Source: Apostichopus japonicus (Eukaryota > Echinodermata > Holothuroidea > Aspidochirotida > Stichopodidae). Taken from it: DNA of 64,000 bases. The notes beneath the pieces were generated by a model, which saw only the letters and a program-made list of their open reading frames with translations, did no database searches and had not been told where the DNA came from. The stretch is taken from assembly GCF_037975245.1 (NCBI RefSeq), contig NC_092572.1, positions 16,374,269 through 16,438,268 of the forward strand, written 5' to 3'. The position numbers were made by a program, and so were the translations under genes. Shown here in pieces: positions 36,030-48,100 of this stretch; the stretch's first letter is position 1, and each line of letters opens with the position of its first letter.

Positions 36030-36034
36030 CACCT
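36030..36034. repeat. Left 5-bp target-site duplication (CACCT)
   Basis: CACCT belongs to the satellite monomer (AATCCACCTAATAT) and is repeated right after the LTR at 37249-37253. Confidence 0.9.
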
Positions 36035-36320
36035 TGTCAGGGGGTCGATCAAAATAACACTCTTAGTTGTACTACTTAGGGAATTTCTAATTATGTAACT
36101 GCAGTATCTCATTTGCATAAATGTGTGTGTAACAATAGACTTAATACTAGTAGTCGTACCTTTACATTCCTTGGGCGGTTTTTGGAATGTTGCCTCTGTG
36201 GAATATTAAGCATAGAGTTACTCACTTCGCTCACTGACATCCCGCTGTATAGATTGGGAGACGATTTGGTCGGGGACCAGCACAGTAAAAAAAAGTTATA
36301 ATTTTGAAAGTGAAGTCACC

Positions 36321-36430
36321 GTATATTGTGAGAGTCAACGTATATTGTGAGAGTCAACGTATATTGTGAAAGTCAACGTATATTGTGAAAGTCAACGTAT
36401 AGTGAAAGTCAACGTATTGCGTGAACCAGG
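36321..36430 (+). repeat. 19-bp minisatellite in the LTR U3 region
   Basis: GTATATTGTGAGAGTCAAC occurs at 36321 and 36340. It recurs with GAAAG at 36359 and 36378, then as a 17-bp version at 36397 and a decayed copy from 36414. Tandem repeats in U3 commonly act as enhancer-like elements in LTRs; that role is inferred here. Confidence 0.85.
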
Positions 36431-36633
36431 TTTTGGATTGGAGCCGTGACCTGTAAGTTTGTTTAATAAATTATTATACTATGTCACGGGGTATTAGAAT
36501 TCGTGTATATCAATTTGCCGGGGATTAAATATTTCGTGTTTATAAAGTCAAGGGAAATTAAAATTTGCGTTAATTGCCTTATGAGAAAATAAATTTGTGA
36601 ACGAAAAGTAAGGGACAAATTTAAAAAGTAAGT

Positions 36634-36641
36634 TATAAAAG
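36634..36641 (+). promoter_or_regulatory. TATA-box-like sequence of the LTR
   Basis: TATAAAAG, about 510 bp before the AATAAA signal, is in a suitable place to set the U3/R boundary some 25-30 bp downstream. Confidence 0.5.
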
Positions 36642-37142
36642 TAATTGGCTTCTTTCACATAAAATGTGTATAATGTTATTTCAATTCTTGACATGTGTTA
36701 AATTCAAGTTATTAGAAATTAACGAGTTTAAAATCTGTCGTTAAACATGTGAATTAATTTTTTAGGAAGTCATTCGGCAACAGAAATTTTGTGATATGTA
36801 TTTATGTTTTACTCCTCTTCAAAAAGAGGGTGCTGTCATGCGTATTACTATATGAAAATGTTAATACTGGAATATGGTTCAAAGGAATTAGAGATTAGAA
36901 AAATTCTTCCTTTTTAATTTATAGGGTGGTAGCTTGTGACCTGAGAATTAGGTCAAGCATTGACTGAGAGGAGACATGCGATGTTCCTTTCGATTGCCTG
37001 AGAGGCGGAGATAGAGTCGTTATCCTGTATCTGGAGAGAAAGCCGTTTCAAGCCTAACCTGCATTATTCGTATTATTATTATTATTCATTTGTATTTCTA
37101 AGTATTATTGTAGGAGACCTCACGTAACTTATGGTTTCATTT

Positions 37143-37148
37143 AATAAA
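37143..37148 (+). terminator. Polyadenylation signal of the LTR
   Basis: AATAAA, 100 bp before the LTR's 3' end, is consistent with an R/U5 boundary shortly after it. An earlier AATAAA at 36465 precedes the TATA-like box and is less likely to be used. Confidence 0.5.
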
Positions 37149-37248
37149 GTAAATTTTTGTGTTTAAAACTCGTATCGCTTCTTTTATCGATTCTATGTGT
37201 CAGACCTGCACCTGTTCCAAGGACCCTGTTTAGGGGGACCTTGTGACA

Positions 37249-37253
37249 CACCT
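37249..37253. repeat. Right 5-bp target-site duplication (CACCT)
   Basis: Exact second copy of 36030-36034, after which the satellite resumes in register. Confidence 0.9.
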
Positions 37254-37356
37254 AATATCTCAGTCCATACAGTGGCGCGATGGCTCGGCGCACTGTACGA
37301 GCTGATGATCGAGACTCTCTTTTGCATCCCTGGTTCGAACCCCGGGTGATGACGTC

Positions 37357-40300
37357 TTTTACAGCAAGTGCCTGCACGGGGAGCTGTAAGTATTAGTTAA
37401 TCCACCTAATATCTCAGTCCATACAGTGGCGCGATGGCTCGGCGCACTGTACGAGCTGATGATCGAGACTCTCTTTTGCATCCCTGGTTCGAACCCCGGG
37501 TGATGACGTCTTTTACAGCAAGTGCCTGCACGGGGAGCTGTAAGTATTAGTTAATCCACCTAATATCTCAGTCCATACAGTGGCGCGATGGCTCGGCGCA
37601 CTGTACGAGCTGATGATCGAGACTCTCTTTTGCATCCCTGGTTCGAACCCCGGGTGATGACGTCTTTTGCCGATCTTTTACAGCAAGTGCCTGCACGGGG
37701 AGCTGTAAGTATTAGTTAATCCACCTAATATCTCAGTCCATACAGTGGCGCGATGGCTCGGCGCACTGTACGAGCTGATGATCGAGACTCTCTTTTGCAT
37801 CCCTGGTTCGAACCCCGGGTGATGACGTCTTTTACAGCATGTGCCTGCACGGGGAGCTGTAAGTATTAGTTAATCCACCTAATATCTCAGTCCATACAGT
37901 GGCGCGATGGCTCGGCGCACTGTACGAGCTGATGATCGAGACTCTCTTTTGCATCCCTGGTTCGAACCCCGGGTGATGACGTCTTTTACAGCAAGTGCCT
38001 GCACGGGGAGCTGTAAGTATTAGTTAATCCACCTAATATCTCAGTCCATACAGTGGCGCGATGGCTCGGCGCACTGTACGAGCTGATGATCGAGACTCTC
38101 TTTTGCATCCCTGGTTCGAACCCCGGGTGATGACGTCTTTTGCCGATCTTTTACAGCAAGTGCCTGCACGGGGAGCTGTAAGTATTAGTTAATCCACCTA
38201 ATATCTCAGTCCATACAGTGGCGCGATGGCTCGGCGCACTGTACGAGCTGATGATCGAGACTCTCTTTTGCATCCCTGGTTCGAACCCCGGGTGATGACG
38301 TCTTTTACAGCAAGTGCCTGCACGGGGAGCTGTAAGTATTAGTTAATCCACCTAATATCTCAGTCCATACAGTGGCGCGATGGCTCGGCGCACTGTACGA
38401 GCTGATGATCGAGACTCTCTTTTGCATCCCTGGTTCGAACCCCGGGTGATGACGTCTTTTACAGCAAGTGCCTGCACGGGGAGCTGTAAGTATTAGTTAA
38501 TCCACCTAATATCTCAGTCTATACAGTGGCGCGATGGCTCGGCGCACTGTACGAGCTGATGATCGAGACTCTCTTTTGCATCCCTGGTTCGAACCCCGGG
38601 TGATGACGTCTTTTGCCGATCTTTTACAGCAAGTGCCTGAACGGGGAGCTGTAAGTATTAGTTAATCCACCTAATATCTCAGTCCATACAGTGGCGCGAT
38701 GGCTCGGCGCACTGTACGAGCTGATGATCGAGACTCTCTTTTGCATCCCTGGTTCGAACCCCGGGTGATGACGTCTTTTACAGCAAGTGCCTGCACGGGG
38801 AGCTGTAAGTATTAGTTAATCCACCTAATATCTCAGTCCATACAGTGGCGCGATGGCTCGGCGCACTGTACGAGCTGATGATCGAGACTCTCTTTTGCAT
38901 CCCTGGTTCGAACCCGGGTGATGACGTCTTTTGCCGATCTTTTACAGCAAGTGCCTGCACGGGGAGCTGTAAGTATTAGTTAATCCACCTAATATCTCAG
39001 TCCATACAGTGGCGCGATGGCTCGGCGCACTGTACGAGCTGATGATCGAGACTCTCTTTTGCATCCCTGGTTCGAACCCCGGGTGATGACGTCTTTTACA
39101 GCAAGTGCCTGCACGGGGAGCTGTAAGTATTAGTTAATCCACCTAATATCTCAGTCCATACAGTGGCGCGATGGCTCGGCGCACTGTACGAGCTGATGAT
39201 CGAGACTCTCTTTTGCATCCCTGGTTCGAACCCCGGGTGATGACGTCTTTTGCCGATCTTTTACAGCAAGTGCCTGCACGGGGAGCTGTAAGTATTAGTT
39301 AATCCACCTAATATCTCAGTCCATACAGTGGCGCGATGGCTCGGCGCACTGTACGAGCTGATGATCGAGACTCTCTTTTGCATCCCTGGTTCGAACCCCG
39401 GGTGATGACGTCTTTTACAGCAAGTGCCTGCACGGGGAGCTGTAAGTATTAGTTAATCCACCTAATATCTCAGTCCATACAGTGGCGCGATGGCTCGGCG
39501 CACTGTACGAGCTGATGATCGAGACTCTCTTTTGCATCCCTGGTTCGAACCCCGGGTGATGACGTCTTTTACAGCAAGTGCCTGCACGGGGAGCTGTAAG
39601 TATTAGTTAATCCACCTAATATCTCAGTCCATACAGTGGCGCGATGGCTCGGCGCACTGTACGAGCTGATGATCGAGACTCTCTTTTGCATCCCTGGTTC
39701 GAACCCCGGGTGATGACGTCTTTTACAGCAAGTGCCTGCACGGGGAGCTGTAAGTATTAGTTAATCCACCTAATATCTCAGTCCATACAGTGGCGCGATG
39801 GCTCGGCGCACTGTACGAGCTGATGATCGAGACTCTCTTTTGCATCCCTGGTTCGAACCCCGGGTGATGACGTCTTTTGCCGATCTTTTACAGCAAGTGC
39901 CTGCACGGGGAGCTGTAAGTATTAGTTAATCCACCTAATATCTCAGTCCATACAGTGGCGCGATGGCTCGGCGCACTGTACGAGCTGATGATCGAGACTC
40001 TCTTTTGCATCCCTGGTTCGAACCCCGGGTGATGACGTCTTTTACAGCATGTGCCTGCACGGGGAGCTGTAAGTATTAGTTAATCCACCTAATATCTCAG
40101 TCCATACAGTGGCGCGATGGCTCGGCGCACTGTACGAGCTGATGATCGAGACTCTCTTTTGCATCCCTGGTTCGAACCCCGGGTGATGACGTCTTTTACA
40201 GCAAGTGCCTGCACGGGGAGCTGTAAGTATTAGTTAATCCACCTAATATCTCAGTCTATACAGTGGCGCGATGGCTCGGCGCACTGTACGAGCTGATGAT

Positions 40301-40560
40301 CGAGACTCTCTTTTGCATCCCTGGTTCGAACCCCGGGTGATGACGTCTTTTGCCGATCTTTTACAGCAAGTGCCTGCACGGGGAGCTGTAAGTATTAGTT
40401 AATCCACCTAATATCTCAGTCCATACAGTGGCGCGATGGCTCGGCGCACTGTACGAGCTGATGATCGAGACTCTCTTTTGCATCCCTGGTTCGAACCCCG
40501 GGTGATGACGTCTTTTACAGCAAGTGCCTGCACGGGGAGCTGTAAGTATTAGTTAATCCA
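37357..40560 (+). repeat. S-S-L trimer higher-order region
   Basis: Reading the 11-bp indel in each monomer gives S S L S S L S S L S L S L S S S L S S L S over this stretch. The dominant unit is a 473-bp trimer (154 + 154 + 165). One L monomer (near 38911) lacks one C in the AACCCCGGG run. Confidence 0.8.
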
Positions 40561-40567
40561 CCTAATA

Positions 40568-43500
40568 CCTCAGTCCATACAGTGGCGCGATGGCTCGGCG
40601 CACTGTACGAGCTGATGATCGAGACTCTCTTTTGCATCCCTGGTTCGAACCCCGGGTGATGACGTCTTTTACAGCAAGTGCCTGCACGGGGAGCTGTAAG
40701 TATTAGTTAATCCACCTAATATCTCAGTCCATACAGTGGCGCGATGGCTCGGCGCACTGTACGAGCTGATGATCGAGACTCTCTTTTGCATCCCTGGCTC
40801 GAACCCCGGGTGATGACGTCTTTTGCCGATCTTTTACAGCAAGTGCCTGCACGGGGAGCTGTAAGTATTAGTTAATCCACCTAATATCTCAGTCCATACA
40901 GTGGCGCGATGGCTCGGCGCACTGTACGAGCTGATGATCGAGACTCTCTTTTGCATCCCTGGTTCGAACCCCGGGTGATGACGTCTTTTACAGCAAGTGC
41001 CTGCACGGGGAGCTGTAAGTATTAGTTAATCCACCTAATATCTCAGTCCATACAGTGGCGCGATGGCTCGGCGCACTGTACGAGCTGATGATCGAGACTC
41101 TCTTTTGCATCCCTGGTTCGAACCCCGGGTGATGACGTCTTTTACAGCAAGTGCCTGCACGGGGAGCTGTAAGTATTAGTTAATCCACCTAATATCTCAG
41201 TCCATACAGTGGCGCGATGGCTCGGCGCACTGTACGAGCTGATGATCGAGACTCTCTTTTGCATCCCTGGTTCGAACCCCGGGTGATGACGTCTTTTGCC
41301 GATCTTTTACAGCAAGTGCCTGCACGGGGAGCTGTAAGTATTAGTTAATCCACCTAATATCTCAGTCCATACAGTGGCGCGATGGCTCGGCGCACTGTAC
41401 GAGCTGATGATCGAGACTCTCTTTTGCATCCCTGGTTCGAACCCCGGGTGATGACGTCTTTTACAGCAAGTGCCTGCACGGGGAGCTGTAAGTATTAGTT
41501 AATCCACCTAATATCTCAGTCCATACAGTGGCGCGATGGCTCGGCGCACTGTACGAGCTGATGATCGAGACTCTCTTTTGCATCCCTGGTTCGAACCCCG
41601 GGTGATGACGTCTTTTACAGCAAGTGCCTGCACGGGGAGCTGTAAGTATTAGTTAATCCACCTAATATCTCAGTCCATACAGTGGCGCGATGGCTCGGCG
41701 CACTGTACGAGCTGATGATCGAGACTCTCTTTTGCATCCCTGGTTCGAACCCCGGGTGATGACGTCTTTTGCCGATCTTTTACAGCAAGTGCCTGCACGG
41801 GGAGCTGTAAGTATTAGTTAATCCACCTAATATCTCAGTCCATACAGTGGCGCGATGGCTCGGCGCACTGTACGAGCTGATGATCGAGACTCTCTTTTGC
41901 ATCCCTGGTTCGAACCCCGGGTGATGACGTCTTTTGAAGATCTTTTACAGCAAGTGCCTGCACGGGGAGCTGTAAGTATTAGTTAATCCACCTAATATCT
42001 CAGTCCATACAGTGGCGCGATGGCTCGGCGCACTGTACGAGCTGATGATCGAGACTCTCTTTTGCATCCCTGGTTCGAACCCCGGGTGATGACGTCTTTT
42101 GCCGATCTTTTACAGCAAGTGCCTGCACGGGGAGCTGTAAGTATTAGTTAATCCACCTAATATCTCAGTCCATACAGTGGCGCGATGGCTCGGCGCACTG
42201 TACGAGCTGATGATCGAGACTCTCTTTTGCATCCCTGGTTCGAACCCCGGGTGATGACGTCTTTTACAGCAAGTGCCTGCACGGGGAGCTGTAAGTATTA
42301 GTTAATCCACCTAATATCTCAGTCCATACAGTGGCGCGATGGCTCGGCGCACTGTACGAGCTGATGATCGAGACTCTCTTTTGCATCCCTGGTTCGAACC
42401 CCGGGTGATGACGTCTTTTACAGCAAGTGCCTGCACGGGGAGCTGTAAGTATTAGTTAATCCACCTAATATCTCAGTCCATACAGTGGCGCGATGGCTCG
42501 GCGCACTGTACGAGCTGATGATCGAGACTCTCTTTTGCATCCCTGGTTCGAACCCCGGGTGATGACGTCTTTTGCCGATCTTTTACAGCAAGTGCCTGCA
42601 CGGGGAGCTGTAAGTATTAGTTAATCCACCTAATATCTCAGTCCATACAGTGGCGCGATGGCTCGGCGCACTGTACGAGCTGATGATCGAGACTCTCTTT
42701 TGCATCCCTGGTTCGAACCCCGGGTGATGACGTCTTTTACAGCAAGTGCCTGCACGGGGAGCTGTAAGTATTAGTTAATCCACCTAATATCTCAGTCCAT
42801 ACAGTGGCGCGATGGCTCGGCGCACTGTACGAGCTGATGATCGAGACTCTCTTTTGCATCCCTGGTTCGAACCCCGGGTGATGACGTCTTTTGCCGATCT
42901 TTTACAGCAAGTGCCTGCACGGGGAGCTGTAAGTATTAGTTAATCCACCTAATATCTCAGTCCATACAGTGGCGCGATGGCTCGGCGCACTGTACGAGCT
43001 GATGATCGAGACTCTCTTTTGCATCCCTGGTTCGAACCCCGGGTGATGACGTCTTTTACAGCAAGTGCCTGCACGGGGAGCTGTAAGTATTAGTTAATCC
43101 ACCTAATATCTCAGTCCATACAGTGGCGCGATGGCTCGGCGCACTGTACGAGCTGATGATCGAGACTCTCTTTTGCATCCCTGGTTCGAACCCCGGGTGA
43201 TGACGTCTTTTACAGCAAGTGCCTGCACGGGGAGCTGTAAGTATTAGTTAATCCACCTAATATCTCAGTCCATACAGTGGCGCGATGGCTCGGCGCACTG
43301 TACGAGCTGATGATCGAGACTCTCTTTTGCATCCCTGGTTCGAACCCCGGGTGATGACGTCTTTTGCCGATCTTTTACAGCAAGTGCCTGCACGGGGAGC
43401 TGTAAGTATTAGTTAATCCACCTAATATCTCAGTCCATACAGTGGCGCGATGGCTCGGCGCACTGTACGAGCTGATGATCGAGACTCTCTTTTGCATCCC

Positions 43501-45114
43501 TGGTTCGAACCCCGGGTGATGACGTCTTTTGCCGATCTTTTACAGCAAGTGCCTGCACGGGGAGCTGTAAGTATTAGTTAATCCACCTAATATCTCAGTC
43601 CATACAGTGGCGCGATGGCTCGGCGCACTGTACGAGCTGATGATCGAGACTCTCTTTTGCATCCCTGGTTCGAACCCCGGGTGATGACGTCTTTTACAGC
43701 AAGTGCCTGCACGGGGAGCTGTAAGTATTAGTTAATCCACCTAATACCTCAGTCCATACAGTGGCGCGATGGCTCGGCGCACTGTACGAGCTGATGATCG
43801 AGACTCTCTTTTGCATCCCTGGTTCGAACCCCGGGTGATGACGTCTTTTACAGCAAGTGCCTGCACGGGGAGCTGTAAGTATTAGTTAATCCACCTAATA
43901 TCTCAGTCCATACAGTGGCGCGATGGCTCGGCGCACTGTACGAGCTGATGATCGAGACTCTCTTTTGCATCCCTGGCTCGAACCCCGGGTGATGACGTCT
44001 TTTGCCGATCTTTTACAGCAAGTGCCTGCACGGGGAGCTGTAAGTATTAGTTAATCCACCTAATATCTCAGTCCATACAGTGGCGCGATGGCTCGGCGCA
44101 CTGTACGAGCTGATGATCGAGACTCTCTTTTGTATCCCTGGTTCGAACCCCGGGTGATGACGTCTTTTACAGCAAGTGCCTGCACGGGGAGCTGTAAGTA
44201 TTAGTTAATCCACCTAATATCTCAGTCCATACAGTGGCGCGATGGCTCGGCGCACTGTACGAGCTGATGATCGAGACTCTCTTTTGCATCCCTGGTTCGA
44301 ACCCCGGGTGATGACGTCTTTTACAGCAAGTGCCTGCACGGGGAGCTGTAAGTATTAGTTAATCCACCTAATATCTCAGTCCATACAGTGGCGCGATGGC
44401 TCGGCGCACTGTACGAGCTGATGATCGAGACTCTCTTTTGCATCCCTGGTTCGAACCCCGGGTGATGACGTCTTTTGCCGATCTTTTACAGCAAGTGCCT
44501 GCACGGGGAGCTGTAAGTATTAGTTAATCCACCTAATATCTCAGTCCATACAGTGGCGCGATGGCTCGGCGCACTGTACGAGCTGATGATCGAGACTCTC
44601 TTTTGCATCCCTGGTTCGAACCCCGGGTGATGACGTCTTTTACAGCAAGTGCCTGCACGGGGAGCTGTAAGTATTAGTTAATCCACCTAATATCTCAGTC
44701 CATACAGTGGCGCGATGGCTCGGCGCACTGTACGAGCTGATGATCGAGACTCTCTTTTGCATCCCTGGTTCGAACCCCGGGTGATGACGTCTTTTACAGC
44801 AAGTGCCTGCACGGGGAGCTGTAAGTATTAGTTAATCCACCTAATATCTCAGTCCATACAGTGGCGCGATGGCTCGGCGCACTGTACGAGCTGATGATCG
44901 AGACTCTCTTTTGCATCCCTGGTTCGAACCCCGGGTGATGACGTCTTTTGCCGATCTTTTACAGCAAGTGCCTGCACGGGGAGCTGTAAGTATTAGTTAA
45001 TCCACCTAATATCTCAGTCCATACAGTGGCGCGATGGCTCGGCGCACTGTACGAGCTGATGATCGAGACTCTCTTTTGCATCCCTGGTTCGAACCCCGGG
45101 TGATGACGTCTTTT
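40568..45114 (+). repeat. 3179-bp higher-order duplication
   Basis: Markers recur at +3179 bp: TAATACCTCAG (40568, 43747), GGCTCGAAC (40798, 43977) and TTTTGAAGATC (41936, 45115). 3179 bp equals 9 L plus 11 S monomers. Confidence 0.85.
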
Positions 45115-48100
45115 GAAGATCTTTTACAGCAAGTGCCTGCACGGGGAGCTGTAAGTATTAGTTAATCCACCTAATATCTCAGTCCATACAGTGGCGCGAT
45201 GGCTCGGCGCACTGTACGAGCTGATGATCGAGACTCTCTTTTGCATCCCTGGTTCGAACCCCGGGTGATGACGTCTTTTGCCGATCTTTTACAGCAAGTG
45301 CCTGCACGGGGAGCTGTAAGTATTAGTTAATCCACCTAATATCTCAGTCCATACAGTGGCGCGATGGCTCGGCGCACTGTACGAGCTGATGATCGAGACT
45401 CTCTTTTGCATCCCTGGTTCGAACCCCGGGTGATGACGTCTTTTACAGCAAGTGCCTGCACGGGGAGCTGTAAGTATTAGTTAATCCACCTAATATCTCA
45501 GTCCATACAGTGGCGCGATGGCTCGGCGCACTGTACGAGCTGATGATCGAGACTCTCTTTTGCATCCCTGGTTCGAACCCCGGGTGATGACGTCTTTTAC
45601 AGCAAGTGCCTGCACGGGGAGCTGTAAGTATTAGTTAATCCACCTAATATCTCAGTCCATACAGTGGCGCGATGGCTCGGCGCACTGTACGAGCTGATGA
45701 TCGAGACTCTCTTTTGCATCCCTGGTTCGAACCCCGGGTGATGACGTCTTTTGCCGATCTTTTACAGCAAGTGCCTGCACGGGGAGCTGTAAGTATTAGT
45801 TAATCCACCTAATATCTCAGTCCATACAGTGGCGCGATGGCTCGGCGCACTGTACGAGCTGATGATCGAGACTCTCTTTTGCATCCCTGGTTCGAACCCC
45901 GGGTGATGACGTCTTTTACAGCAAGTGCCTGCACGGGGAGCTGTAAGTATTAGTTAATCCACCTAATATCTCAGTCCATACAGTGGCGCCATGGCTCGGC
46001 GCACTGTACGAGCTGATGATCGAGACTCTCTTTTGCATCCCTGGTTCGAACCCCGGGTGATGACGTCTTTTACAGCAAGTGCCTGCACGGGGAGCTGTAA
46101 GTATTAGTTAATCCACCTAATATCTCAGTCTATACAGTGGCGCGATGGCTCGGCGCACTGTACGAGCTGATGATCGAGACTCTCTTTTGCATCCCTGGTT
46201 CGAACCCCGGGTGATGACGTCTTTTGCCGATCTTTTACAGCAAGTGCCTGCACGGGGAGCTGTAAGTATTAGTTAATCCACCTAATATCTCAGTCCATAC
46301 AGTGGCGCGATGGCTCGGCGCACTGTACGAGCTGATGATCGAGACTCTCTTTTGCATCCCTGGTTCGAACCCCGGGTGATGACGTCTTTTACAGCAAGTG
46401 CCTGCACGGGGAGCTGTAAGTATTAGTTAATCCACCTAATATCTCAGTCCATACAGTGGCGCGATGGCTCGGCGCACTGTACGAGCTGATGATCGAGACT
46501 CTCTTTTGCATCCCTGGTTCGAACCCCGGGTGATGACGTCTTTTGCCGATCTTTTACAGCAAGTGCATGCACGGGGAGCTGTAAGTATTAGTTAATCCAC
46601 CTAATATCTCAGTCCATACAGTGGCGCGATGGCTCGGCGCACTGTACGAGCTGATGATCGAGACTCTCTTTTGCATCCCTGGTTCGAACCCCGGGTGATG
46701 ACGTCTTTTACAGCAAGTGCCTGCACGGGGAGCTGTAAGTATTAGTTAATCCACCTAATATCTCAGTCCATACAGTGGCGCGATGGCTCGGCGCACTGTA
46801 CGAGCTGATGATCGAGACTCTCTTTTGCATCCCTGGTTCGAACCCCGGGTGATGACGTCTTTTACAGCAAGTGCCTGCACGGGGAGCTGTAAGTATTAGT
46901 TAATCCACCTAATATCTCAGTCCATACAGTGGCGCGATGGCTCGGCGCACTGTACGAGCTGATGATCGAGACTCTCTTTTGCATCCCTGGTTCGAACCCC
47001 GGGTGATGACGTCTTTTGCCGATCTTTTACAGCAAGTGCCTGCACGGGGAGCTGTAAGTATTAGTTAATCCACCTAATATCTCAGTCCATACAGTGGCGC
47101 GATGGCTCGGCGCACTGTACGAGCTGATGATCGAGACTCTCTTTTGCATCCCTGGTTCGAACCCCGGGTGATGACGTCTTTTGAAGATCTTTTACAGCAA
47201 GTGCCTGCACGGGGAGCTGTAAGTATTAGTTAATCCACCTAATATCTCAGTCCATACAGTGGCGCGATGGCTCGGCGCACTGTACGAGCTGATGATCGAG
47301 ACTCTCTTTTGCATCCCTGGTTCGAACCCCGGGTGATGACGTCTTTTGCCGATCTTTTACAGCAAGTGCCTGCACGGGGAGCTGTAAGTATTAGTTAATC
47401 CACCTAATATCTCAGTCCATACAGTGGCGCGATGGCTCGGCGCACTGTACGAGCTGATGATCGAGACTCTCTTTTGCATCCCTGGTTCGAACCCCGGGTG
47501 ATGACGTCTTTTACAGCAAGTGCCTGCACGGGGAGCTGTAAGTATTAGTTAATCCACCTAATATCTCAGTCCATACAGTGGCGCGATGGCTCGGCGCACT
47601 GTACGAGCTGATGATCGAGACTCTCTTTTGCATCCCTGGTTCGAACCCCGGGTGATGACGTCTTTTACAGCAAGTGCCTGCACGGGGAGCTGTAAGTATT
47701 AGTTAATCCACCTAATATCTCAGTCCATACAGTGGCGCGATGGCTCGGCGCACTGTACGAGCTGATGATCGAGACTCTCTTTTGCATCCCTGGTTCGAAC
47801 CCCGGGTGATGACGTCTTTTGCCGATCTTTTACAGCAAGTGCCTGCACGGGGAGCTGTAAGTATTAGTTAATCCACCTAATATCTCAGTCCATACAGTGG
47901 CGCGATGGCTCGGCGCACTGTACGAGCTGATGATCGAGACTCTCTTTTGCATCCCTGGTTCGAACCCCGGGTGATGACGTCTTTTACAGCAAGTGCCTGC
48001 ACGGGGAGCTGTAAGTATTAGTTAATCCACCTAATATCTCAGTCCATACAGTGGCGCGATGGCTCGGCGCACTGTACGAGCTGATGATCGAGACTCTCTT

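Larger units (their letters stand above)
5370..36034 (+). repeat. Satellite array, block A (165/154-bp tRNA-like monomers)
   Basis: About 190 tandem head-to-tail monomers in one orientation. Counting from CAGTCCATAC, the L monomer is 165 bp. The S monomer is 154 bp because GCCGATCTTTT is missing between two TCTTTT repeats. Landmarks in order (L numbering): bulged hairpin 9-36, A-box-like TGGCTCGGCGC 21-31, T4 run 60-63, B-box GGTTCGAACCC 72-82, GACGTC 91-96, splice-like CAG 113-115, 21-nt segment 116-136, GTAAGT 137-142. Copies differ from one another at only a few positions, and many variants are shared by whole groups of monomers, which indicates recent homogenisation. All six frames are stopped in every normal monomer, so the array is not coding. 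Sequence resemblance to a tRNA-derived SINE head is inferred from the B-box and spacing. Confidence 0.97.
36035..37248 (+). mobile_element. Solo LTR of an LTR retrotransposon (1214 bp)
   Basis: Begins TGTCAGGGGG and ends CCTTGTGACA: the TG...CA ends of a long terminal repeat with a 5-bp inverted end (TGTCA/TGACA). The flanking CACCT duplication is 5 bp, usual for Ty3, Copia and many Bel/Pao elements. The orientation is + because a TATA-like TATAAAAG (36634) lies upstream of AATAAA (37143). A 19-bp minisatellite occupies the presumed U3. There is no gag, pol, primer-binding site or second LTR, so it is a solo LTR, probably left by recombination between the two ends of a full element. Superfamily not resolved. 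The insertion is younger than the monomers around it. Confidence 0.88.

Noticed and set aside
36113-36301. 62-codon open frame in the solo LTR
   Set aside because: It lies within the non-coding U3 region of the LTR, has no known domain and ends in the minisatellite area.
36035-37248. Complete LTR retrotransposon or endogenous retrovirus
   Set aside because: Only one LTR is present; there are no internal genes, no primer-binding site and no second LTR.
38778-38960. 60-codon minus-strand open frame inside the satellite
   Set aside because: It exists only because one monomer lacks a C near 38911, which joins two frames. Its PGFEPG-type peptide is the usual translation artefact of an antisense T-arm.
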